From: Myxococcales bacterium | Lineage (GTDB): Bacteria > Myxococcota_A > Polyangia > Fen-1088 | DNA length: 64,000 bases | NCBI GenBank assembly: GCA_022184915.1 | Contig: JAGTJU010000003.1 | Coordinates: forward strand, 62,001-126,000 | Direction of reading: 5' to 3' | Shown here: positions 10,474-18,811 of the stretch, in pieces | Layout: the number at the start of each line of letters is the position of its first letter | Position numbering within the stretch: the first letter of the stretch is position 1 | Position numbers and translations under genes: made by a program | The notes under the pieces: generated by a model | Told to the model about the DNA's origin: nothing | The model's input: the letters and a program-made list of their open reading frames with translations, nothing else | Databases searched by the model: none

Positions 10474-11106
10474 GTGACACCGACCGATCGCCCCAGCAAG
10501 CGTGATGCTTTCCTGACCTTCCTCCAGGACGGGTGGGTCACGATTTACGTGGATGCTCGCCGTGCGGGTGTCTCGGTTCCCGAGCACCTGCGCAGCGAGC
10601 CCCGCCTCGTTCTGCAGTACGGGCTCAACATGCCCGTGCCCGTCGAAGATCTCGAGGTCACCGAGGGAGGCATCAAGGCCACGCTCTCGTTCTCGCGTCA
10701 GCCTTACACCACGATGGTGCCCTGGACGGCGGTCTACGTCATCGCCTGCACGGACGGGCGGGGCGTGCTCTACCAGGAGGACGTGCCCGGCGAGCTGCTC
10801 GAAGAAAGTCGCGGGAGCGAGCTGGCGGCGGACGAGAGCGACGAAGAGCCGTTCACGGCCGAGCTCGAGCCACCGGCTCGCAAGACGGAGGGAAGCGAAG
10901 CGGCCGACGACCCGGGCGACACGGAGACCACCAAGGCAGAAGCCGCGGAGGCCGCCGACGCGGCTGCGCCTGCTCCCCCTCGCCGGCGCTTGAAGTCGGT
11001 ACCCATGCCCGACGACAACGTCGCAGCTCCTGTGGACGAGGGAGACGAGCCCGAACCCGAGGCCAAACCCCGCGGCCGGCCCAAGCTGCGTCTCGTCAAA
11101 CCCTGA
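10474..11106 (+). CDS. SspB-like ClpXP adaptor (ClpXP specificity-enhancing factor)
   Basis: 210 residues from a GTG start. Residues about 10-110 match the SspB fold: GWVTIYVDAR, VSVPEHLRSEPRLVLQYG, then a hydrophobic strand ending in PWTAVYVIA. SspB tethers ssrA-tagged peptides to ClpX and speeds their degradation. After the domain comes a long acidic, Ala-rich linker (about residues 118-185) and a basic C-terminal KLRLVKP tail. In SspB a flexible linker and short C-terminal motif dock onto ClpX, and the layout here fits that. Monocistronic, convergent with the patatin gene. Confidence 0.82.
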   Translation: MTPTDRPSKRDAFLTFLQDGWVTIYVDARRAGVSVPEHLRSEPRLVLQYGLNMPVPVEDLEVTEGGIKATLSFSRQPYTTMVPWTAVYVIACTDGRGVLYQEDVPGELLEESRGSELAADESDEEPFTAELEPPARKTEGSEAADDPGDTETTKAEAAEAADAAAPAPPRRRLKSVPMPDDNVAAPVDEGDEPEPEAKPRGRPKLRLVKP

Positions 11107-11119
11107 GCGCGGACGCGGC

Positions 11120-12382
11120 TCAGAGCTCGGGGACCACGCAGTCTTGCAGGAACCGGCAGAGCGGCTCGTGCTGGGCGCGTGCGTCCTCGTAACCTATCCG
11201 CACGAGCTCCGCACCGTAGACGCCGTCGAAGAGAATGTACGAGAGCAGGTCGGCGTCAGAGACGCCGCCGGCCGTGGTGGCCAGGCGGCGCAGCAGCCGA
11301 ATGCCCGGCCCCCCGCCCAGCCCCTTGAATTTCCCGGCGCGCGCGATCTCGCCGGCGATCTTGCCGAGGTCCGTGCTGGGGCTTATCACCATGTCCTCGA
11401 TGACCCGGTAGGGCGCGCCCCGTTTTCGGGTGACCACCTCGGCCACGCGCTGCTTGAGGTTCTCGTCGCCCGACTCGTTGACCACCTTCATGATGGCGCT
11501 CAGCCGTTCCATGCGCTGCAGGTCGTAGTCGATGTGGTCGAGAAGAAACGCGTTCAAGATTTTGCCTGCGAGAAAGGCAGCGCCCGGGTAAGGCTGGGCT
11601 TCCTCCGGCAAGGTGGTGGCGGCGCGCTTCTCGTATTTCAGGCTCAGAACCAACACCTTGTCGGCCCCCAACCGCAAGGCGGGCGAAAGCGGCGTGTTCT
11701 GGCGTAGTCCCCCATCGCAGTAGAACCGCTCGTCGACCTGCACCGCCGGAAACAATAGCGGCAGGGCCGCCGAGGCCATGCAGTGCTGGGGGCCCATCTT
11801 CACCATCTGCGCCCGCACGAAGGGATGAACGCTCCAGGGCGGCAACGGGCGCGCGCTTTCCACGAACACCACGGTCTTGCCCGAACCGATGTCGGTGGCC
11901 GAGATGGACAACGACTCGAAGTGCCCCACCTCCTTGTTCTTGCGGATGCGGGTCCAGGGGATCATCCGGCGCACGAGGCGCTCGAGGTTGCGGGTTTGCA
12001 CCACCCCGCCGAGCCGCCGCTCACCGGGTTCCATCTCCATGATGTTGCCGCTGCCCAGCAGGGTGCCTGGCGCGCGCAAAAAATCCTTGATCCCGAACGA
12101 GACCACCTCTTCCAACACCAGGCCCTCCCACCGGTCGCAGAGGATCTTGCCTTGCTGCCGAGGGATGTCCGCGTGGGACGCCATGAAGCAGGCGTGAATG
12201 GCGCCCACCGAGGTTCCGCAGATGACGTCGAAGTGCACTTGCCCACCGAGGTCACCCGCGAGATCCTCGCGAATGTACTTGAGCACCCCGGCCTCGTAGG
12301 CGCCCCGGGCACCACCCCCGGAGAGGACGATGGCCAGGCGAGGCCGATCGCCCCGTTGAGGGATGCGGCTGGGTGCGCTCAC
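11120..12382 (-). CDS. Patatin-like phospholipase
   Basis: 420 residues if started at the GTG at 12382, which has GGAGGG five bases upstream. Patatin motifs are in order: the oxyanion Gly-rich loop SGGGARGAYEAGV (residues 21-33), the nucleophile elbow GTSVG with Ser58, and the catalytic DGG at Asp223. This gives the Ser-Asp dyad of bacterial lipid acyl hydrolases such as RssA/YjjU-type proteins. No signal peptide, so it likely acts on membrane phospholipid from the cytoplasm. The C-terminal half (about 260-420) is helical, with no recognised domain. Divergent from the acyl-CoA dehydrogenase across about 300 bases, so lipid release and fatty-acid oxidation genes sit back to back. Confidence 0.88.
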   Translation of the reverse strand: MSAPSRIPQRGDRPRLAIVLSGGGARGAYEAGVLKYIREDLAGDLGGQVHFDVICGTSVGAIHACFMASHADIPRQQGKILCDRWEGLVLEEVVSFGIKDFLRAPGTLLGSGNIMEMEPGERRLGGVVQTRNLERLVRRMIPWTRIRKNKEVGHFESLSISATDIGSGKTVVFVESARPLPPWSVHPFVRAQMVKMGPQHCMASAALPLLFPAVQVDERFYCDGGLRQNTPLSPALRLGADKVLVLSLKYEKRAATTLPEEAQPYPGAAFLAGKILNAFLLDHIDYDLQRMERLSAIMKVVNESGDENLKQRVAEVVTRKRGAPYRVIEDMVISPSTDLGKIAGEIARAGKFKGLGGGPGIRLLRRLATTAGGVSDADLLSYILFDGVYGAELVRIGYEDARAQHEPLCRFLQDCVVPEL

Positions 12383-12684
12383 GACCGCCCTCCGCAGTGG
12401 TGGGCGGGTGTAGGCAGAGACATGTGCCTCACGTTCGTGAACATCGTCGGACCGAGGGGCTTTATTGAACGTGGTTGTATCACACCTGCAGGCCTTCGAG
12501 GCCCGCGGGCGTGCACCCGCACCCCAACGCAAAGGGCCCGGGTAAAAAAAGTTGGATGCCTTCGCACCCCGTGTGGTGACCCGTACCTCACCGGAATCCG
12601 AAACCCGCCGCGTCCCTGGCACCCGATCTCGCCTTGCTTGTCGAAGCGCGCGCCTTCGCGAAAAAAGCAGGCTAAAATCTCTTC
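12383..12684. other. Divergent intergenic region between patatin and acyl-CoA dehydrogenase genes
   Basis: 302 bases with no credible gene. It should hold both promoters. The only good hexamer seen is TAAAAT just before the acyl-CoA dehydrogenase. No inverted repeat long enough to name an operator was found by eye. Confidence 0.5.
12673..12678 (+). promoter_or_regulatory. Candidate -10 element placing the start site on the ATG
   Basis: TAAAAT lies six bases before the ATG at 12685, so initiation seven bases downstream would fall on the A of the start codon. There is no Shine-Dalgarno sequence in this gap. No convincing -35 hexamer is seen at 16-18 bases upstream. Confidence 0.35.
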
Positions 12685-14490
12685 ATGGCCGACGCGAAAC
12701 CCCCTTTCGAATCGATCACCCTCACCCCCGGCGGTGGCTTTTTGCTCGAGCCCACGGGCAAAGCCCGGGTCTTCACACCCGAGATGCTCACCGAAGAGCA
12801 GCGCATGATGCGCGACACGGCGGAAGACTTCTTCAGGCGAGAGGTCGAGCCGCACATCGCGCAGATCGAAGACAAGAAGCCCGGCATGATGCCCGCGCTT
12901 TTGCGCAAAGCCGGCGAGGTGGGTCTGCTGGGACACGACGTGCCCGAAGCCTACGGAGGGCTGGGCGGCGACAAGACCAGCTCGAGCCTCATCTTCGAGG
13001 CCATGAGCCGCCTGGGGTCCTGGGCGGTGACCTTCGGGGCCCACGTGGGGATTGGCGCCATGCCGATCGTGCTCTTCGGCAACCAAGCCCAGCGCGAGAC
13101 GTACCTTCCTCCGATTTGCACGGGCGAAAAGCTTGCGGCCTACGCGCTCACCGAGCCCGGCTCCGGTTCGGACGCCCTGGCCGCCAAGACGAAGGCGGTG
13201 TTGTCTGCGGATGGCAAACACTATGTGCTCAACGGCACGAAGCAGTACATCACGAACGCAGGCTTCGCGGATGTCTTCGTGGTGTTTGCCCAGATCGACG
13301 GGGACAAGTTCACGGGGTTCATCATCGAGCGCAACAGCCCCGGGCTCACCGTAGGCCCCGAAGAGCACAAGCTGGGCATTCGCGGCAGCTCCACCTGTCC
13401 CCTGATCTTGGAAGACTGCCAGGTGCCAGTGGAGAACGTGCTGGGGGACATCGGCAAGGGCCACAAGATCGCCTTCAACATCTTGAACCTCGGCCGCTTC
13501 AAGCTCGGGGTGGGCTCACTGGGCGGCGCCAAGTTCTGCCTGGAGAGCGGCGTCAAATACGCCATCGAGCGCAAGCAGTTCGGAAAATCGATCGCCGAGT
13601 TCGATCTCATTCGCAAGAAGATCGGGACCATCGCGACGAACATCTACGTGGCCGAGTCGATGGCCTTCCGTACCGTGGGGCTCATTGACGCCCGCTGCAT
13701 CGGCATCTCACCCGATGATCCAGCCGCGCAGACCAAAGAGATCGAAGCGGTGGAGGAACACTCGATCGAGGCGTCGATCATCAAGGTCTTCGGCTCCGAG
13801 ATGCTGCACTTCACGGCCGACGAAACGCTGCAGATCTTCGGCGGCGCCGGGTACATCACGGACTACCCCATCGAGCGCGTGAGCCGCGATGCGCGCATCA
13901 ACCGCATCTTCGAGGGAACGAACGAGATCAACCGTCTCTTGGTTCCCGGCACCCTCCTCAAGCGCACCATGCAGGGTCGGCTGGGCTTGATGGGCCTCGT
14001 GGGGTCCGTGCAAAAGGAGCTGGCCGACCCCTCGAAGATCGATCGCAGCGTGCCCGAAGGGCCTCTCGGTCTCGAGCGGAAAAAGTGCGACTTCGCCAAG
14101 CGGGCGGTGGCCTACGCCGCATCACTCGGGGTGCAAAAGTACATGCAGAAGATCTCCGACAAACAAGAGCTGTTGGGGGTTCTGGCGGACTGTCTCATCG
14201 ATATCTATGCGATGGATTCGGCGATCAGCCGCTCCTTGCAGCTGGTCGAGAGCCAGGGCGAGCAGGGCTCGGAGATCCCCATTGCCATGACCCGTCTTTA
14301 CACGGCCACGGCGCACGAGCAGGTCTTCGATCGACTCCGCGAGATGCTGATGTGGATGTCGGAGGAGGCCGAGTGGGCCAAAGAGGTCAAGGACATCAAC
14401 AGCTACTACGAGCTCACGCGGGTCAACACCTTCTCGCTGCGCCGGAAGATCGCTCTTCACACCATCGAGTCGGGTGGGTACGCGCTTTAG
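12685..14490 (+). CDS. Acyl-CoA dehydrogenase (long-chain, VLCAD/ACAD9-like length)
   Basis: 601 residues, longer than the 380-residue short/medium-chain enzymes because of a C-terminal helical extension (about 430-601), as in very-long-chain types. FAD and substrate motifs: YALTEPGSGSDA, NGTKQYITNAG, GRFKLGVGSLGGAK and RKQFGKSI. The catalytic base is Glu410 in FEGTNEINR. Catalyses the first oxidation of fatty-acid beta-oxidation, passing electrons to ETF. The 3' end overlaps the convergent kinase gene by four bases. Substrate chain length is inferred from protein length only. Confidence 0.92.
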   Translation: MADAKPPFESITLTPGGGFLLEPTGKARVFTPEMLTEEQRMMRDTAEDFFRREVEPHIAQIEDKKPGMMPALLRKAGEVGLLGHDVPEAYGGLGGDKTSSSLIFEAMSRLGSWAVTFGAHVGIGAMPIVLFGNQAQRETYLPPICTGEKLAAYALTEPGSGSDALAAKTKAVLSADGKHYVLNGTKQYITNAGFADVFVVFAQIDGDKFTGFIIERNSPGLTVGPEEHKLGIRGSSTCPLILEDCQVPVENVLGDIGKGHKIAFNILNLGRFKLGVGSLGGAKFCLESGVKYAIERKQFGKSIAEFDLIRKKIGTIATNIYVAESMAFRTVGLIDARCIGISPDDPAAQTKEIEAVEEHSIEASIIKVFGSEMLHFTADETLQIFGGAGYITDYPIERVSRDARINRIFEGTNEINRLLVPGTLLKRTMQGRLGLMGLVGSVQKELADPSKIDRSVPEGPLGLERKKCDFAKRAVAYAASLGVQKYMQKISDKQELLGVLADCLIDIYAMDSAISRSLQLVESQGEQGSEIPIAMTRLYTATAHEQVFDRLREMLMWMSEEAEWAKEVKDINSYYELTRVNTFSLRRKIALHTIESGGYAL

Positions 14491-16121
14491 GGTCCACCGA
14501 GGTCCATGCCCGCGCGGGCACAGGCGGCCACCACGAGGCCGCGGTCGGCGCGGGCGACGTTTTGGAGGTAGGCCCGCGCGTTCGTGAGGTCCCCCTCGCG
14601 GCAGGCGGCGCGCGCGATGAGCGCGAACGCGCGGCTCGATTTGCGTTCGTAAAGCGTCTGCTTGGCCACGCGGATGGCCTCGCGGGTTTGGCCTGCCGAC
14701 AGGAGCGCTTCGGCCTCATCCAGCCGGGTGACCACGGCCTCCGGCAGCGCCTCTCGGGGGCGGCGGGGGGCCTTGTCGCCCCGGCGCGGGCTCGGGGGCT
14801 CGGCAGGCGGCTCCGGGGTGGCTACGGGAGCGGCCTGTGCGGCGGCTTCGGGCCCTGCTAACGCGGGGGGTGCGGGCTCAGCGCCTTCGGGCGGTGTGGG
14901 CTCAGCGCCTTCGGGGGGTGCGGGCGCGGGAATGGGATTCGGCACAGGCGCCCGCGACAGGGCCTGAAATCCGAAGAACGCGCCGGCGCTCACGGCCACC
15001 GCAAGGGCGGTGCCGAGCAGCACGATGCGCCCCGAGCGGCCCTCCGCCCGCAGGGATGACGAGGTTGGCGTCGGCGAAGAGGAAGGGGGATGTGCGGCCG
15101 CCGCAGGCCCCGGAGCCGCCTTCGGGGCCGCCGTGACGGCCCACGCATCCACCGGAGCGGACGGGGGGGCGCCCGCAGCCGCGGGCTCGAGCGTGGGGGC
15201 GTCGAGCGGACGGCCACTCAGGGCGTTTACGAAGGTGGCCACGTCGGGACAACGCGCTTGCCAGGGCTTGGTGAGGGCAGAAGCCACGGCGGCAAGCACC
15301 GGCTCCGGCACGTCCTTGACCAGCGCCGCAAGCGGTGTGGGCTCAACCTGGATCACTTGCACCATCACGGCCAGTGGGTTCTCTCCCTGGAACGCAGGCT
15401 GGCCCGACAGCATTTCGTAGACGATCGCCCCCAAGGCAAACACGTCCGTGCGGTGATCCACCTCCTGGTTTCGGCCCGAGGCCTGCTCGGGTGACATGTA
15501 CTGGGGCGTCCCCATGACCACCGATTCCTGGGTCTTGAAGGAATGGGCACCGCGAATCTTGGAGATACCGAAGTCGAGGATCTTCACGCGCGGGTACAGC
15601 TGCCCCTCGCCCACGGGCGGGGTCAGAAAGATGTTCTCCGGTTTGAGGTCCCGGTGCACGACGCCTTCCCTGTGGGCCGCGGCCAGGGCCGAGCCCACTT
15701 GCCTGACGAGCGCCACGGTCTCGGCCAGCGGCATCGGTCCCCGTCGCAAGCGTTCCCCCAGGCTTTCGCCCACCAGCCGCTCGAGGACCTGGTAAGGCGT
15801 GCCATCCGGCAGCGTGTTGAAGTCGAATACGTCGACGATGTGCGGATGCCCCAGGCGAGACGCGATCTCGGCCTCCCGCCGAAACCGCGCCAGAACTTCC
15901 TCCGAGCCTGCTCCGCCCAGGAGCACCTTGATCGCGACCAGACGCCCCGGCAGACGCAGATGTTTCGCCTCCCACACGGCCCCCATGCCGCCCCGGCCGA
16001 TGAGCCGGGTGATTTCATAGGTGTCGGCCACCACGAGCCCCGGGGCCAGGCTCTCGGCGAAAAAGGGGCGTGGTCCGGTCACCGGCACATCGGACGCGTC
16101 GGAGTTCCCGTCGGTGGGCAT
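14487..16121 (-). CDS. Membrane-anchored Ser/Thr protein kinase (PknB-like)
   Basis: 544 residues. The kinase domain is at about 34-305: glycine loop GRGGMGAVWE, Lys66 in VAIKVL, HRDLKPEN with catalytic Asp158, DFG at 183, and GTPQYMSPEQ in the activation segment. A Pro/Ala-rich linker precedes one membrane helix near residues 367-385 (IVLLGTALAVAVSAGAFFGF). The outer part has Pro-Glu-Gly repeats (PPEGAEP twice) and a C-terminal helical stretch reminiscent of TPRs (about 465-540). This is the common myxobacterial receptor-kinase layout; its ligand is unknown. I chose ATG 16121 over 16148, which would run into the divergent neighbour. Confidence 0.88.
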   Translation of the reverse strand: MPTDGNSDASDVPVTGPRPFFAESLAPGLVVADTYEITRLIGRGGMGAVWEAKHLRLPGRLVAIKVLLGGAGSEEVLARFRREAEIASRLGHPHIVDVFDFNTLPDGTPYQVLERLVGESLGERLRRGPMPLAETVALVRQVGSALAAAHREGVVHRDLKPENIFLTPPVGEGQLYPRVKILDFGISKIRGAHSFKTQESVVMGTPQYMSPEQASGRNQEVDHRTDVFALGAIVYEMLSGQPAFQGENPLAVMVQVIQVEPTPLAALVKDVPEPVLAAVASALTKPWQARCPDVATFVNALSGRPLDAPTLEPAAAGAPPSAPVDAWAVTAAPKAAPGPAAAAHPPSSSPTPTSSSLRAEGRSGRIVLLGTALAVAVSAGAFFGFQALSRAPVPNPIPAPAPPEGAEPTPPEGAEPAPPALAGPEAAAQAAPVATPEPPAEPPSPRRGDKAPRRPREALPEAVVTRLDEAEALLSAGQTREAIRVAKQTLYERKSSRAFALIARAACREGDLTNARAYLQNVARADRGLVVAACARAGMDLGGP

Positions 16122-16142
16122 CTGCCCTACTATAACCCGCGT

Positions 16143-16961
16143 ATGCAACGCGAACTTCGGCCCCTCCGACTCGGCGCTCTGGCGGTGACCGCCGCCCTGG
16201 CCTGGCCCGCGCCCCCGGCCGGAGCCAAGCCGCGTCCGCCGAAGGTCGAGAGCACGACGCCCTCAGCCCCCCGGGTCGAGCTGGGCGAAGCGAAAGCCAA
16301 GCTGACCGTACTGTCCGATGGCCAGGGGCACTACGTGGTGCTCATGCCCTTCGGGTCTCACGACCACACGTACTACGGCGACGGCAAGAGCTTCTTCGCC
16401 CTGCGGGTGGGGTCCTCGAGCTCCGTGGGTACGGAGGCCTTCGATTTCACCTTCTGGGAGCCTCGTGTGAAGGCGCGGTACCAAGCGTCGGTGCAGTTTC
16501 GCGACGGCGCCTACAGCTTGCAGTGTGGGGACCGAAAAACCGCTTTCGCACCGCTGCCTGCGGCAGAAGCGGATGCTTTGCTCGCCGCCGCGGCGTTCTT
16601 CGGGCCACGCTGGCCCTACGAGGCCTACGCCCTGGCACGCGACGATCGGGGCACGTACTACTACGTCGACCATCAGAGAGAACCCGAGGGCAACCTGGCG
16701 TTCCGCGTGTACCGTGGGCCACGCGGCAAGCTCAAGCCGCTCAAGATGGTGAACGTCGTCAGTGACTCCGAGGGCGAGATCTTTGCGACGCGTGCGGGAG
16801 ATCTTCGTCTCGTGCTGGACAAAAAAGAAACCTCGTGGGTGGCAGGCCAACGAAGCACGAAGCTCGTGAGCCTCGATCTTTACGAAAACGTCATGCTGAT
16901 CTACACGGATCTCGGGCCGTATCTCGGGGAGCGACTTGGCACCCCTTGCGACGACCTGTGA
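16143..16961 (+). CDS. Secreted protein of unknown function
   Basis: 272 residues with a signal-peptide-like start (RLGALAVTAALAWPAPPAGA, cleavage likely after the AGA), then a Pro/Lys-rich spacer. The mature part is beta-rich (KLTVLSDGQGHYVVLMPFG, FDFTFWEPRV, YYYVDHQ) with few Cys, suggesting a periplasmic or outer-face domain. I do not recognise the family. It starts 21 bases from the divergent kinase start, so the two may share a control region. galE follows on the same strand after 57 bases. Confidence 0.75.
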   Translation: MQRELRPLRLGALAVTAALAWPAPPAGAKPRPPKVESTTPSAPRVELGEAKAKLTVLSDGQGHYVVLMPFGSHDHTYYGDGKSFFALRVGSSSSVGTEAFDFTFWEPRVKARYQASVQFRDGAYSLQCGDRKTAFAPLPAAEADALLAAAAFFGPRWPYEAYALARDDRGTYYYVDHQREPEGNLAFRVYRGPRGKLKPLKMVNVVSDSEGEIFATRAGDLRLVLDKKETSWVAGQRSTKLVSLDLYENVMLIYTDLGPYLGERLGTPCDDL

Positions 16962-17018
16962 CCCCCCAAAGAACCCCCGTCGTCCTTCGAGGCCGACTTT
17001 TCAAGGAACAAACACGAT

Positions 17019-17996
17019 ATGAACGTACTCATCACCGGCGGCGCCGGCTACATCGGCAGTGTGCTGTCTCGGCAGCTCTTGGCCGAGGGCCATCACGTCA
17101 CCATCTACGACAATCTCTCCCGCGGCTTTCGTGAATCCGTGGCCCCACTGGCGCGGTTCGTCCACGGCGACATCTTGGACCGCGCGTACCTGGGCGAGAC
17201 CTTGCGGGCCCACAAGGTGGACGCCGTCGTGCACATGGCGGGCCTCATCGCCGTGGGCGAATCGGTGCGTGAGCCCGCGCTCTACTACCACCAGAACGTG
17301 ACGGGTGGCCTCACGCTGCTGGACGCCATGCGGGACGCCAACGTGTCACGCATCGTTTTCTCTTCGACGGCGGCGGTCTACGGTGAACCGCAGCGGATCC
17401 CGATCGAGGAGAGCGATGCGAAGCTGCCGACCAACCCCTACGGGGAAACCAAATGGACCTTCGAGAAGGCGCTCGCATGGTACGGACCGGCCTACGGGCT
17501 GCATACGGCCTGCCTGCGCTACTTCAACGCCGCAGGCGCGACCGAGGATGCCGGCGAACGCCACGAGCCCGAAACGCACCTCATCCCGCTCATTCTGCGT
17601 GCCGCGGCTGGGGTGTCGCCAGCCATCACGATCTTCGGCGATGACTTTCCCACCCGTGACGGGACCTGCGTGCGCGACTACATCCACGTGCTCGATCTGG
17701 CACGGGCCCACGTTCTCGCCCTGGAAGCGCTGGCCCGTGGCGACAAGGCGCTGGTTTACAACCTGGGCTGCGGCGGCGAGGGCTACACGGTCAAGGAAGT
17801 CATCGACGTGGCCAGGAAGGTAACGGGCAAGGAGGTTCCCGTAAAAAAGGGCCCGCGCCGCGAAGGCGACTCTGCGGTGCTGGTCGCAGGTTCGGACAAG
17901 ATCAAGCGCGAGCTGGGCTGGCGCCCGGAGCGACAAGACCTGGGCGTCATCATCGAATCTGCCTGGAAGTTCATGCGCACCTACCAGCTGGGCTGA
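17019..17996 (+). CDS. galE: UDP-glucose 4-epimerase
   Basis: 325 residues, a normal length for GalE. The NAD-binding GGAGYIG motif is at residues 7-13. The extended SDR catalytic residues are in SSTAAVYG (115-122) and YGETK (Tyr141, Lys145). RYFNAAGAT and the DYIHVLDLA motif near residue 228 complete the signature. Interconverts UDP-glucose and UDP-galactose for surface polysaccharides. AAGGAA before the ATG is the likely ribosome-binding site. Some relatives act on the N-acetylated sugars; sequence alone does not settle the preference. Confidence 0.92.
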   Translation: MNVLITGGAGYIGSVLSRQLLAEGHHVTIYDNLSRGFRESVAPLARFVHGDILDRAYLGETLRAHKVDAVVHMAGLIAVGESVREPALYYHQNVTGGLTLLDAMRDANVSRIVFSSTAAVYGEPQRIPIEESDAKLPTNPYGETKWTFEKALAWYGPAYGLHTACLRYFNAAGATEDAGERHEPETHLIPLILRAAAGVSPAITIFGDDFPTRDGTCVRDYIHVLDLARAHVLALEALARGDKALVYNLGCGGEGYTVKEVIDVARKVTGKEVPVKKGPRREGDSAVLVAGSDKIKRELGWRPERQDLGVIIESAWKFMRTYQLG

Positions 17997-18016
17997 GACG
18001 TACAGGTCACCCGCCG

Positions 18017-18811
18017 TCACGGGCGAGCGAAGAACGCTCTCAGTTTCTCGTGAGCGCCGGCGGCGGCCAGGCGGGCCGCCTCCTCCTCGAGGGCCACGCG
18101 GCGCTCCGGGCGGTATCGGCTCCGGGGCACCTGTACGGAGGCCTCACCGGAGGTCACGAGCACGATGCCCCGGGACGAGCGGCTCACCACCAGATTCACG
18201 ACACAGCTGACCTCCACGTCATCCCCCCGGGGCACGAGACCAAGCGACGTGATCGCGCCATCGACCACGAAGGACGCGTGGACGTCCCCAAGCGCGACGA
18301 GGGACACGTGGGGCTGGCGCCGCAGCATCTCCACGATCTCGCCGCGCACCGTATTTCTCAAGGCCGGAAGAGCCTGTCCCGACCGGTCCCCGAACTGAGC
18401 CACTGCCACCGCGAGGGGCTGGCCGCCACCCGCCTGCGTGGCTTCGAGGGCGGCCAGCGCCGCCCGTGCCGCGCGCCTGACCCGCCTTGCCTTGTCCCGC
18501 CCCGCAGCGATCAAGGCCGTGCGGGCCAGGGTGATGAGGGGCTCTCGTTCAGAGGTCTCGCCGAGCAGCTTTGCCACGAGCGCCCGGACCACCTCTTCTT
18601 TGTCGCGCGCGAGCGCCGCTGTCAGCGCAGGCACCGCGCGCTCGTCCCTGGTACGGGCGAGCAGCAGGGCCGCCTGCACCCGCACCTTGAACGAGCGCGC
18701 GGTGGCAAGTTCGCGGCCAAGCCGCGTCACCGCGTCTTCCGCGCCTGCGCGTCCTGTGTACAGGCACGCGGCGGAGGCGACCAACAGCAAGCGGCGACTC
18801 GGACGCCCCAT
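18017..18811 (-). CDS. Exported HEAT-repeat protein
   Basis: 264 residues. The N-terminus RPSRRLLLVASAACLYTGRAGAED is a signal peptide. Residues about 30-130 are Ala/Leu helices of HEAT type (VRVQAALLLARTRDERAVPALTAAL and similar), and the C-terminal half is a beta-rich domain (about 145-240) with an AQFGDRSG motif. The ATG at 18811 shares a base with the TGA of the TonB receptor gene (TGATG), so it is translationally coupled. Likely a periplasmic partner of that receptor; no known name. Confidence 0.8.
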   Translation of the reverse strand: MGRPSRRLLLVASAACLYTGRAGAEDAVTRLGRELATARSFKVRVQAALLLARTRDERAVPALTAALARDKEEVVRALVAKLLGETSEREPLITLARTALIAAGRDKARRVRRAARAALAALEATQAGGGQPLAVAVAQFGDRSGQALPALRNTVRGEIVEMLRRQPHVSLVALGDVHASFVVDGAITSLGLVPRGDDVEVSCVVNLVVSRSSRGIVLVTSGEASVQVPRSRYRPERRVALEEEAARLAAAGAHEKLRAFFARP

